Source: Maritalea mobilis (GTDB lineage: Bacteria > Pseudomonadota > Alphaproteobacteria > Rhodobacterales > Rhodobacteraceae). Taken from it: a stretch of DNA of 64,000 bases. This document shows positions 55,625-63,451 of the stretch, one piece after another (within the stretch, counting starts at the first letter, position 1; every line of letters begins with the position of its first letter). A program made the position numbers and the translations under genes. The stretch spans positions 682,001-746,000 of the forward strand of contig NZ_JAHVKE010000001.1 of assembly GCF_019800885.1 (NCBI RefSeq). Reading direction: 5' to 3'. The notes beneath the pieces were generated by a model. It made no database searches. It saw nothing but the letters and a program-made list of their open reading frames with translations, and was not told the DNA's origin.

Positions 55625-56701
55625 GTGGCAAAGCTGGACCTGCGCGGGGTGCGCAAATCCTACGGCTCGGTCGAGGTCATCAAGGGCATCGACCTGACCG
55701 TCGACCATGGCGAGTTCTGCGTCTTCGTCGGCCCCTCGGGCTGCGGGAAATCCACCCTGCTTCGGATGATCGCGGGGTTGGAAAGCATCACCGCTGGCGA
55801 GGTCGCCATCGGGGAGGAGGTCGTCAACGCCATCCCCGCCGCCGACCGGGGGCTGGCCATGGTGTTCCAGTCCTACGCGCTCTATCCGCACATGACCGTG
55901 CGCCAGAACCTCTCGTTCGGGCTGGAAAACATCCAGACGCCCAAACCCCAGATCCGCGAGAAGGTCGAGGCGGTCGCCAAGATGCTCCAGATCGACATGC
56001 TGCTCGACCGCCGCCCCAAGGACCTGTCCGGCGGGCAGCGCCAGCGCGTCGCCATCGGCCGCGCCGTGGTGCGCGAACCCAACATCTTCCTCTTCGACGA
56101 GCCGCTCTCGAACCTCGATGCCGAGTTGCGCGTCGACATGCGCGGCGAGATCGCGGCGCTGCACAAGCGGCTTGGCAACACGATGGTCTACGTCACCCAT
56201 GACCAGGTCGAGGCGATGACCATGGCCGACAAGATCGCCGTCCTGCGCCTGGGCGAGTTGGAACAGTTCGGCCGCCCGCTCGACCTGTTCAACACCCCCG
56301 CGAACCTGTTCGTGGCCGGGTTCATCGGCAGCCCCAAGATGAACTTCCTGCAGGGCCGCACGGACGCGGACAACCGCAGCCGGCTGATCCTCGACACCGG
56401 CGACACGATCGACCTGCCCGAGGGGCGGTTCACCCAAGCCCCCGGCCAGGCGGTCACCCTCGGCCTGCGCCCGACCGAGCTTCAGCCCGACCCCGACGGC
56501 GCGTTGCATGCCCATGTCGGCGCGGTGGAACAGCTCGGCTCGGAAAGCTACCTCTACGGCACGTTCCAGAACGGAACCCCGGTCACCGTGCACAATCCCG
56601 GCCAAACGACCATCCGCCCCGGCGACAAGGTCACCCTCACCGCGAAGTCCACCGCGATGCACCTGTTCGATACGGAAACCGGCCTCACCCTGCGCGCCTG
56701 A
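55625..56701 (+). CDS. sugar ABC transporter ATPase (UgpC/MalK type)
   Basis: This 358-aa ATPase energises the importer. Walker A is GPSGCGKST, the signature is LSGGQRQRVAIGR, Walker B is IFLFDEPLSNLD, and the switch region is YVTHDQVEAMTM; a TOBE-type C-terminus follows. The GTG start immediately follows the stop of the permease gene. It is the last gene of the operon, ending in a repeat/terminator-like element. Confidence 0.92.
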   Translation: MAKLDLRGVRKSYGSVEVIKGIDLTVDHGEFCVFVGPSGCGKSTLLRMIAGLESITAGEVAIGEEVVNAIPAADRGLAMVFQSYALYPHMTVRQNLSFGLENIQTPKPQIREKVEAVAKMLQIDMLLDRRPKDLSGGQRQRVAIGRAVVREPNIFLFDEPLSNLDAELRVDMRGEIAALHKRLGNTMVYVTHDQVEAMTMADKIAVLRLGELEQFGRPLDLFNTPANLFVAGFIGSPKMNFLQGRTDADNRSRLILDTGDTIDLPEGRFTQAPGQAVTLGLRPTELQPDPDGALHAHVGAVEQLGSESYLYGTFQNGTPVTVHNPGQTTIRPGDKVTLTAKSTAMHLFDTETGLTLRA

Positions 56702-56703
56702 GG

Positions 56704-56790
56704 CCCCCTTCATCTTGGCCGAAAAACTCCGGGGGTCCGGGGGCAGCGCCCCCGATGCGCGGACAAGGCCCCCGGACGGGGGCACGCAGG
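56704..56790. repeat. Rhodobacteraceae-type intergenic palindromic repeat
   Basis: CCCCTTCATCTTGGCCGAAAA (56704-56724) is almost identical to the leader at 25470. It is followed by the GC hairpin CGGGGGC-AGC-GCCCCCG (56738-56754) and further C/G-rich inverted segments. It fills the gap between the convergent ABC and AKR operons and could act as a bidirectional terminator. Confidence 0.65.
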
Positions 56791-56803
56791 CCGCGCAGCC
56801 CCC

Positions 56804-57694
56804 CTACGGCACCTCGTGCCCAAGCGCGGCGGTGTAGATCTCGAACCAGTCCTGCCGGTCCAGCGTGACCTTCAAGGCGTCCGACAGCCCCGCGATCCGG
56901 TCCAGGCTGTTGGTGCCCATCACCGGCAGGATCTTGGCCGGATGTCGCAAGAGCCATGCCACCGCAACAGCCGCCGCGTCGACACCCTGCTCCGCGCCGA
57001 TCCGCTCCAGCACCGCGCGAACGACAGCGCCCTCCCCCGCGAACAGCCGCCCCCCGGCCAGCGGCGACCACGCCATCAGCGGCACCCCCGCCTGCTGATG
57101 GAAGGCCAGGTCCCCATTGGTAAACGGATCAATGTGCAGCACGCTCATCTCGATCTGGTTCGTGACCAGCGGCTCGCGCATCGCCGATTGCAGCAGCTTC
57201 CAATCCCAGGGGCGGAAATTCGACACGCCCACCGCGCGCACCTTGCCCGAGGCGACGAGGCCATCCAAAGCGCGGCCCGTTTCCTCGTGGTCCATCAGCG
57301 GGTCGGGCCGGTGGATCAGCAAAAGGTCCACCCGGTCCGTCGCCATCTCTCTCAGCGACCGCTCGACCGATGCGGTGATATACCCCGCCGAGGTGTCGTA
57401 ATACTTCACCCGCTTGTCCGCATGATACCCGGCAGGCGCCACGATATCGCATTTCGTCACCAGTTCGACGCGGTCGCGCAGGTCAGGTGCCGCGCGGAAG
57501 GCCGCCCCAAGCAGCTGCTCGGCGCCGTAATCGCCGTAGATGTCGGCCTGGTCCATCGTGGTGATGCCTTGTGCAAGGCAGGCTTCGACCTTGGCCTGCA
57601 CATGCGCGGGCGAGGTGTCCGCGTCATCCCCAAGCCGCCACATGCCATAGACGATGCTCGACATCTCCAGCGGTCCAACTGCGATCCGGTCCAT
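56804..57694 (-). CDS. aldo/keto reductase, YdhF/SmoB-like
   Basis: This 296-aa NAD(P)H-dependent aldo/keto reductase has the barrel motifs of the superfamily: Asp/Tyr in GITTMDQADIYGDYGAEQLLG, Lys in LVTKCDIV, His in VDLLLIHRPDPL, and KVRAVGVSNFRPWDW. It is closest to the YdhF-like group, which as I recall includes SmoB, the reductase of oxidative sulfoquinovose breakdown that turns 6-oxo-glucose into glucose. Its ATG overlaps the stop of the upstream flavin monooxygenase gene (TGATG), so the two are translationally coupled. General sugar or aldehyde reduction is the alternative. Confidence 0.85.
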   Translation of the reverse strand: MDRIAVGPLEMSSIVYGMWRLGDDADTSPAHVQAKVEACLAQGITTMDQADIYGDYGAEQLLGAAFRAAPDLRDRVELVTKCDIVAPAGYHADKRVKYYDTSAGYITASVERSLREMATDRVDLLLIHRPDPLMDHEETGRALDGLVASGKVRAVGVSNFRPWDWKLLQSAMREPLVTNQIEMSVLHIDPFTNGDLAFHQQAGVPLMAWSPLAGGRLFAGEGAVVRAVLERIGAEQGVDAAAVAVAWLLRHPAKILPVMGTNSLDRIAGLSDALKVTLDRQDWFEIYTAALGHEVP

Positions 57695-58848
57695 CAGCGT
57701 CTCTCCCCTGCGCCAAGCGGTGTGTTCGGTAGGCCCTCTGGCATCCGGCCATATACTTCGGGCAGCGAACAGGTTTTCAATTCCGGCAAGACCAATCGCC
57801 CGAACTGGCGGCATTCGTCCAGGTGCGGGTAGCCCGAGAAGATGAAGGCGCGAATGCCCATCTTCCTGTAGGCCTCGATCTCCGACAGCACCTGGTCGGC
57901 GGAGCCCACAAGCGCCGCACCACAGCCCGAGCGCGCGCGCCCGATCCCGGTCCAAAGATGCGGCTCGACATAGCCGAACTGGTCGGCCAGTTCCCGCGCG
58001 CGGGCCTGGTGACTGACGCCAAGCGATCCGGAATCATGGGCGCGTTCCCGGATCAACTGCCCCAACTCGTCGTCCAGCTTCGAGGTCAGGTGGTCCGCAT
58101 ACTCGCGCGCCTCGGCCTCGGTGTCGCGCACGATCACATGCACGCGCAGCCCGTAATCCAGCGTTCGCCCGTAGCGTTCGGCCACGGCGTTCACCGCTTT
58201 CATGCGCGCGGCGATCTGCTCCTTGGGCTCGGGCCACATCAGGTAGACATCGCAATGCTCGCCGCACAGTTCCAGCGCGTCGGGCGAATATCCCCCGAAA
58301 TACAACAAGGGGCCGCCGGTCTGATACGGCTTGGCCGGATCGGTCGTCAGGCCTTTGAAATCATAGACTTGACCTGCGAAGTTGATCTCGTCCCGCGTCC
58401 AGGCCTGTTTCAGGATTTCCACAACCTCGCGCGAGCGCTGGTAGCGGAACGCGCTGTCGGCCTTCTCGCCCGGAAAGTCGGACGAAATGATGTTCACCGT
58501 CAGCCGCCCTTCCAGCATGTGGTCGAGCGTCGCGATGGTGCGCGCCAGCATGATCGGCTGCATCTCTCCGCAGCGCACGGCGGCCAGCATGTTGATTGTC
58601 TCGGTCACCTGACTGCCCGCGGCCACGAAGCTGAGCGTGTCCTGGCCCACCTGGTAGCTGGAGGGGCACAGGATGTTGCGAAACCCCTGCGCCTCGGCCT
58701 CCTTCAGGATGGACGAGCAATGCGCCCAGCTGGATCTGAGCCGCCCGTCGGGCACGCCGAGATATTCGTAATCATCGGAACAGAGTGCGGCGAACCACGA
58801 CACCTCGGCGGCGTCGAGATCGGCGGATGTGACGGGGACAACGGTCAT
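57694..58848 (-). CDS. LLM-class flavin-dependent monooxygenase, SsuD-like
   Basis: This 384-aa protein is a luciferase-like FMNH2-dependent monooxygenase of the alkanesulfonate (SsuD) type, which splits C-S bonds to release sulfite and an aldehyde. Matching segments include RVHVIVRDTEAEA (Arg and His of the SsuD sulfonate site), LWTGIGRARSGCGAALVGS and FIFSGYPHLDECRQFG. It is not accompanied by ssuABC or a flavin reductase but by sugar genes, which recalls sulfoquinovose monooxygenase SmoC. It diverges from the GntR gene and is coupled to the aldo/keto reductase. Confidence 0.85.
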   Translation of the reverse strand: MTVVPVTSADLDAAEVSWFAALCSDDYEYLGVPDGRLRSSWAHCSSILKEAEAQGFRNILCPSSYQVGQDTLSFVAAGSQVTETINMLAAVRCGEMQPIMLARTIATLDHMLEGRLTVNIISSDFPGEKADSAFRYQRSREVVEILKQAWTRDEINFAGQVYDFKGLTTDPAKPYQTGGPLLYFGGYSPDALELCGEHCDVYLMWPEPKEQIAARMKAVNAVAERYGRTLDYGLRVHVIVRDTEAEAREYADHLTSKLDDELGQLIRERAHDSGSLGVSHQARARELADQFGYVEPHLWTGIGRARSGCGAALVGSADQVLSEIEAYRKMGIRAFIFSGYPHLDECRQFGRLVLPELKTCSLPEVYGRMPEGLPNTPLGAGERR

Positions 58849-58907
58849 TCTGGGCTCCTCCCTGCCTCGAATTCACCCTTTGCGTAGCAGGCCCGCCACG
58901 TGTAGAT

Positions 58908-58922
58908 CAATGGTATAACAAT
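58908..58922. promoter_or_regulatory. possible GntR operator between the monooxygenase and gntR genes
   Basis: AATGGTATAACAATT is an imperfect inverted repeat in a short AT-rich patch between the divergent monooxygenase and GntR genes. It shares the GGTATA-(C/A)-C core with the perfect palindrome at 52182-52197. Confidence 0.45.
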
Positions 58923-58955
58923 TTGACTCGCGCCACCGCTTCGGGGAGGAGGAGC

Positions 58956-59672
58956 ATGGCCATGCCGCCGCACGCAGAGCCGGGCGCCCTGCCCGCCTAT
59001 CTGCGCATCGCAGAACACCTGACCATCGAGATCGGCACCGGGCGCATGGCCCCGGGCGACCGCCTGCCGCCCGAGCGGCAGATGGCGGACGGCTATGGCG
59101 TGTCCCCGGTCACGCTGCGCAAGGCGCTGGCCGTCGTGACCGAACGCGGGCTGATCGAGCGGCGGCACGGGTCGGGCAATTACGTTCTCGGCGGCCCACG
59201 CGACCGGGGCATCTACGCCTTCTTTCGATTGGAAAGGATCGAGGGCGGCGGCCTGCCCACGGCGCGTGTCATCTCGCTCGACGGGATGTCGAAACCCGGC
59301 GACCTGCCCGATATCGGCGCGGCCAACTGGGCCTGGCGCATTCGGCGCATCCGCGCGCTCGACGGCACGCCCGCCTCGGCCGAGGAGATCTGGCTCGACC
59401 CGCGCCATGCGCCACGGCTTGCCCCGTCGATACTGTCGGAGTCGCTGTACAAGACCTATGCCGAGAAGCTGGGCTTCACCGTCATCCGGGCCGAGGACCG
59501 CGTGGGCGTCGAGCCGCTGCCGGACTGGGCCGCGCCCGAAATCGGCCTGCCCGCGGGCCAGCCCATGGGCCTTGTCGCCCGTCTCAGCTTCGACCAGGAC
59601 GGCCAGCCCATCGAGTATTCGCAAAGCTGGTTCGATCCGGCCCGCGCGCGCTACGTCGCGCGCATTCCATGA
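58956..59672 (+). CDS. GntR-family (HutC/UTRA) transcriptional regulator
   Basis: This 238-aa regulator has a GntR winged helix (residues ~10-75, with LPPERQMADGYGVSPVTLRKAL and ERRHGSGNYV) and a C-terminal UTRA effector domain that binds small phosphosugar-like ligands. The ATG at 58956 is chosen because GGGGAGGAGGAG is directly upstream. It leads an operon with Gfo/Idh/MocA, kinase and nagA genes and diverges from the monooxygenase/AKR pair. A NagR-like role in controlling this sugar cluster is likely. Confidence 0.88.
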   Translation: MAMPPHAEPGALPAYLRIAEHLTIEIGTGRMAPGDRLPPERQMADGYGVSPVTLRKALAVVTERGLIERRHGSGNYVLGGPRDRGIYAFFRLERIEGGGLPTARVISLDGMSKPGDLPDIGAANWAWRIRRIRALDGTPASAEEIWLDPRHAPRLAPSILSESLYKTYAEKLGFTVIRAEDRVGVEPLPDWAAPEIGLPAGQPMGLVARLSFDQDGQPIEYSQSWFDPARARYVARIP

Positions 59673-59700
59673 CACCGCGCTGCAGGGGAGGACACGGCGC

Positions 59701-60786
59701 ATGACACGATATGGCATCCTGGGATGCGGGATGATGGGACGGGAGCATATCCGCAACATCGCCCTTCTGGCGGAGGCCGAGGTCAGCGCCTTCGTCGAAC
59801 CCGACGAGGAGCAGGCGCTGTTCACCCGCGCGCTGGTGCCGGGGGCCACGCGGGCCAGCGACCTGCCCGCGCTTCTGAACCGCAACGACGTGGATGCGCT
59901 GGTTATCGCCTCGCCCAACCACCGCCATATCGGACAGTTGCAGGAGGTCGCGGCGACACGCCCCCTGCCCGTGCTGGTCGAGAAACCCGTTTTCACCCGG
60001 GCCGAGGACGCGCCGCACCTTGCGAAACTGGCGCGCAACTTCCCCGCGCCGATCTGGGTGGCGATGGAATATCGCTACATGCCCCCCGTCGCCCGGTTCC
60101 GCGAGATGGCGGATGCGGCCACGGGCGGCATCCGCATGCTGACGATCCGCGAACACCGCTTTCCCTTCCTGAAGAAGGTGGGGGACTGGAACCGGTTCAA
60201 CCACAACACCGGCGGCACGCTGGTCGAGAAATGCTGCCATTTCTTCGACCTGATGCGCGTCATCCTGAATGATGACCCGGTGCGCGTCATGTCCAGCGCC
60301 GGTCAGGCCGTGAACCACCTCGACGAGAGTTATGACGGCGCGGTGCCCGACATCTGGGACCACGGCTATGTCATCGTGGACTTCGCGCGCGGCGCGCGGG
60401 CCATGCTGGAACTGTCCATGTTTGCCGAGGGCTCGGAATACCAGGAAGACATTTCCGCCATCGGCCCCGAGGGCAAGATCGAGGCCAAGGTGCCCGGTCC
60501 CACCCGCTTCTGGAACCACGATATCGGCCCTGCCCCCATCCCGCGCGTCATCGTCAGCCCGCGCAATCCCACAGGCCCGCGCGAGATCGAGATCCCGGTT
60601 GACCGCCAACTGCTCGATGCGGGGGACCATAACGGCGCGACCTACTACCAGCACCAGCGCTTTCTGGAGGCGATCCGTCACGGCCGCCGCCCCGAGGTGA
60701 CGCTGGACGACGGCGCGTGGGCGGTCAAAATGGGCCTTGCCGCGCAGGAATCGGCCCGGACCGGGCAGGCCGTGGCGCTGGACTGA
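59701..60786 (+). CDS. Gfo/Idh/MocA-family oxidoreductase
   Basis: This 361-aa NAD(P)-dependent sugar or inositol oxidoreductase has an N-terminal Rossmann fold (YGILGCGMMGREHIRNI), the EKP motif in LPVLVEKPVFT and the C-terminal family domain with NTGGTLVEKCCHFFDLMR, where the His/Asp residues line the active site. It lies 28 bp after gntR and 10 bp before the kinase. The substrate is unknown; a hexose, inositol or amino-sugar derivative is expected from context. Confidence 0.88.
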   Translation: MTRYGILGCGMMGREHIRNIALLAEAEVSAFVEPDEEQALFTRALVPGATRASDLPALLNRNDVDALVIASPNHRHIGQLQEVAATRPLPVLVEKPVFTRAEDAPHLAKLARNFPAPIWVAMEYRYMPPVARFREMADAATGGIRMLTIREHRFPFLKKVGDWNRFNHNTGGTLVEKCCHFFDLMRVILNDDPVRVMSSAGQAVNHLDESYDGAVPDIWDHGYVIVDFARGARAMLELSMFAEGSEYQEDISAIGPEGKIEAKVPGPTRFWNHDIGPAPIPRVIVSPRNPTGPREIEIPVDRQLLDAGDHNGATYYQHQRFLEAIRHGRRPEVTLDDGAWAVKMGLAAQESARTGQAVALD

Positions 60787-60795
60787 AAGGATGGC

Positions 60796-61638
60796 ATGGA
60801 CGAGCGGATCGATATCGGCATCGACGGTGGGGGCACGGGCTGCCGCGTCGCCCTGTCGATTGCGGGCGGCGCACCGATCGAGACACGGGGCGGCCCGGCC
60901 AATATCGTGACCGATCCCGCCGGGGCCGAGGCCGCGATCCGCGAGGCATTGGTCGAGGCGCTTGGCGCGGTCGGCCTGGGGTGGTCCGACCTTCCCCGGG
61001 CGCGGATTTGTGCGGGCCTTGCCGGGGGGCGCTTGCCCGGTGCGGCCGACAGGTTCGCGACCCGCCTGCCCTTCCTTGCCTATGTCGTGGACGACTCGGT
61101 GACCGCCATGGAAGGCGCGCTGGACGGGGCCGACGGCACCCTGGCCAGCCTTGGCACCGGCTCCTTCTTCATCCGCAAGGCGCAGGGTGAAACCCGCCAT
61201 ATCGGCGGCTGGGGCTTTCGCCTCGGTGACGAGGGGTCGGCCGCGTGGCTGGGGCGCCGCGCGCTGTCGCGTGCCCTGCACGTAAAGGACGGTCGCCTGC
61301 CCGAAGACCCCCTCGCCGACGCGTTGATCGAGGCGACGCCGCCCCACCCGGTTCTCTTCGCCCGCGACGCCGGTCCCGGCGATTTCGCGCAACTGGCCCG
61401 GCTGGTGCTGCGCCACAAGGAAACCCCGATGGCGCAGGGCCTCATCGCCGACACGCTGGCCGCGCTGAGGGAAGGCCTTGAGGATGTGGGTCATCACCCG
61501 GGGGAGCCTCTGGTTCTGGTGGGGGGCTTGGGCGAGTTGCTCGCGCCGCTTCTCCCCGACGAGCTGACCAAGGCCTGCCGCCCCGCTGCCGGGCGCCCGC
61601 TGGACGGCGCGCTCCGCCTCGCCCGGGCGCTGCCATGA
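60796..61638 (+). CDS. BadF/BadG-family ATPase, N-acetylglucosamine kinase-like
   Basis: This 280-aa ASKHA-fold kinase resembles bacterial GlcN/GlcNAc kinases. The phosphate loops are IDIGIDGGGTGCRVALS and LASLGTGSFFIRK, the catalytic Asp is probably in YVVDDSVTAMEGAL, and GWGFRLGDEGSAAWLG is the family segment. It would phosphorylate an imported amino sugar at C6, which fits with NagA encoded next. Its stop overlaps the nagA start (ATGA). Confidence 0.85.
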   Translation: MDERIDIGIDGGGTGCRVALSIAGGAPIETRGGPANIVTDPAGAEAAIREALVEALGAVGLGWSDLPRARICAGLAGGRLPGAADRFATRLPFLAYVVDDSVTAMEGALDGADGTLASLGTGSFFIRKAQGETRHIGGWGFRLGDEGSAAWLGRRALSRALHVKDGRLPEDPLADALIEATPPHPVLFARDAGPGDFAQLARLVLRHKETPMAQGLIADTLAALREGLEDVGHHPGEPLVLVGGLGELLAPLLPDELTKACRPAAGRPLDGALRLARALP

Positions 61639-62738
61639 AACTCGTCTCGGTCGACATCCTCGATGGCACCGGCCTGCACCGGGGCATGGAGATCGAGATC
61701 AAGGGCGGGCGCATCGCGGCGCTGCGCAAGGGCAAGGCGCGCGAGGACGCGCCGCTTCTCTGCCCCGCCCCGCTCGATCTGCAGGTCAATGGCGGCGCGG
61801 GGCGGATGCTGGGCGAGTGCGAAGCGCCCGGCGACGTGCTGGAGATCCTCGCCGCCCATCGCCACCTCGGCACCGGGGCGATCCTGCCCACGCTCATCTC
61901 CGACACGCCGCAGGCGATCTCCCGGGCGATCTCGCTGATCTCGGCAGCGAAAGCGGCTGATCCCGGCATCCTGGGCCTGCACCTGGAAGGGCCGCATCTC
62001 GCCATTGCCGGGGCGCATGACCCGGGGCAGCTGCGCGACCTGACCGACGCGGATGTCGACCGCTATCTTGCCGCGAAGGCGCGCGTCGGCGTTCTGATGA
62101 TCACGCTCGCCCCCGAACGCGCCAACCCGCAACAGATTGCGCGGCTGTCCGAGGGCGGCGTCATCGTGGCGCTTGGCCATTCCGATTGCGACTACGACAC
62201 GGCCTGCGCCGCGCTGGAGGCCGGGGCGCGCATGGTCACGCATCTGTTCAACGCGATGTCGGGGCTGAATCACCGCCAGCCGGGTCTTGTCGGCGCGGCG
62301 CTGGACCGGGCCGCGTGGTTCGGCCTGATCGCTGACGGCCACCATGTGCATGAGGCGGCCCTGCGCCTCGCCCTGCGCGCCCGGCCCGAGGCCGCGATCC
62401 CGGTCTCGGACGCGATGGCCGTGGCGGGCACCGACCGGACAGGCTTCGCCCTCAACGGCCGCGCGATCACGCGCAAGGCCGGTCGCCTGACGCTGGAGGA
62501 CGGCACATTGGCGGGCGCCGACCTCAGCCTGGTCGAGGGGCTGCGCCATATCCGGCAGGTGATGGATCTGCCATGGCAGGAGGTGTTGCCCATGGGCTTC
62601 GACCGGCCCCATCGGCTGCTGTTCGGCACCCCGAACCGGATCACCGAAGGCGCACCGGCCCATCTGCTGAAACTGGAAAAAGGCAATCTGTCGGTTCTGG
62701 ACGCCAAGGACTGGCGCGCCCTGCCGGCACAGTCCTAA
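61635..62738 (+). CDS. nagA: N-acetylglucosamine-6-phosphate deacetylase
   Basis: NagA (367 aa) hydrolyses GlcNAc-6-phosphate to glucosamine-6-phosphate and acetate. Amidohydrolase metal and substrate residues are in PLDLQVNGGAG, LHLEGPHLAIAGAHDP, ALGHSDCDYDTA, THLFNAMSGLNHR, LIADGHHVHEAA and PVSDAMAVAG. The loop after HLEGP is about four residues shorter than the common form (which reads like NPARKGAHDP). It overlaps the kinase gene by 4 bp. No nagB-type deaminase is in the window. Its stop overlaps the VIT1/CCC1 gene by 4 bp. Confidence 0.92.
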   Translation: MKLVSVDILDGTGLHRGMEIEIKGGRIAALRKGKAREDAPLLCPAPLDLQVNGGAGRMLGECEAPGDVLEILAAHRHLGTGAILPTLISDTPQAISRAISLISAAKAADPGILGLHLEGPHLAIAGAHDPGQLRDLTDADVDRYLAAKARVGVLMITLAPERANPQQIARLSEGGVIVALGHSDCDYDTACAALEAGARMVTHLFNAMSGLNHRQPGLVGAALDRAAWFGLIADGHHVHEAALRLALRARPEAAIPVSDAMAVAGTDRTGFALNGRAITRKAGRLTLEDGTLAGADLSLVEGLRHIRQVMDLPWQEVLPMGFDRPHRLLFGTPNRITEGAPAHLLKLEKGNLSVLDAKDWRALPAQS

Positions 62739-63451
62739 AGCGCCTGCCCAACCAGGGCCCCGATCCCGCCGGTCACCAGCATCGCCGCGACGCCCCAGAA
62801 GACCACGCGCATCGCCGCCGGAAGGCGCGGTGCGCCCCCCGCCTGCGCCCCGAGCGCACCCAGCAACGCCAGCGCCAGCAGCGTCGCGGTGGCCACGGTG
62901 TATTTCACCGCCTCGAGCGGCGCGAGAATGGCGACGGCCAAGGGAATCGCGGCCCCCGCGGCAAAGGTCAGGGCCGAGACGACGGCGGCCTGCACCGGCT
63001 GCGGCGGGGACAGGTCGGTCAACCCGATCTCGTCGCGCAGATGCGCGCCAAGCGCGTCCTTTTCGGTCAGTTCCTGCGCCACCTGTCGGGCAAGATCCGG
63101 CGACAGCCCGCGCTGTTCGTAGATCGCGGTCAACTCGTCCAACTCACCCTGCGGATTGGCCTCCAGCTCGGCCAGTTCCCGAGCGACATCGGCACGTTCC
63201 ACATCCGCCTGGCTGGAGACCGAGACATATTCACCCGCCGCCATGCTGAGCGCGCCCGCGCTCATCCCGGCAATCCCGGCCAGAAGCACCGTCACCTTGT
63301 CACCCGACCCGGCCGCGACCCCGACCAGCAGCGAGGCCGTCGACAGGATGCCGTCATTGGCCCCCATGACAGCCGCGCGCAGCCAGCCGGAACGCCCCGA
63401 AAGATGCGGCTCGTCATGGGCCGAGGGAATGCCGTGTCCGTTCGGGCGCAT
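62735..63451 (-). CDS. VIT1/CCC1-family Fe/Mn transporter
   Basis: This 238-aa membrane protein belongs to the VIT1/CCC1 family, which moves Fe2+ or Mn2+ out of the cytoplasm. It has about five helices: AAVMGANDGILSTASLLVG opens the first, and GMSAGALSMAAGEYVSVSSQ is the family-conserved second. A charged, helical cytoplasmic segment (about residues 80-150) resembles the metal-binding region. Its ATG overlaps the stop of the D-lactate dehydrogenase-type gene (TGATG). Confidence 0.88.
   Translation of the reverse strand: MRPNGHGIPSAHDEPHLSGRSGWLRAAVMGANDGILSTASLLVGVAAGSGDKVTVLLAGIAGMSAGALSMAAGEYVSVSSQADVERADVARELAELEANPQGELDELTAIYEQRGLSPDLARQVAQELTEKDALGAHLRDEIGLTDLSPPQPVQAAVVSALTFAAGAAIPLAVAILAPLEAVKYTVATATLLALALLGALGAQAGGAPRLPAAMRVVFWGVAAMLVTGGIGALVGQAL

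Noticed and set aside
54554-56785. 743-codon minus frame opposite the second permease and ATPase
   Set aside because: It is an antisense shadow. The + strand frames carry the transporter signatures.
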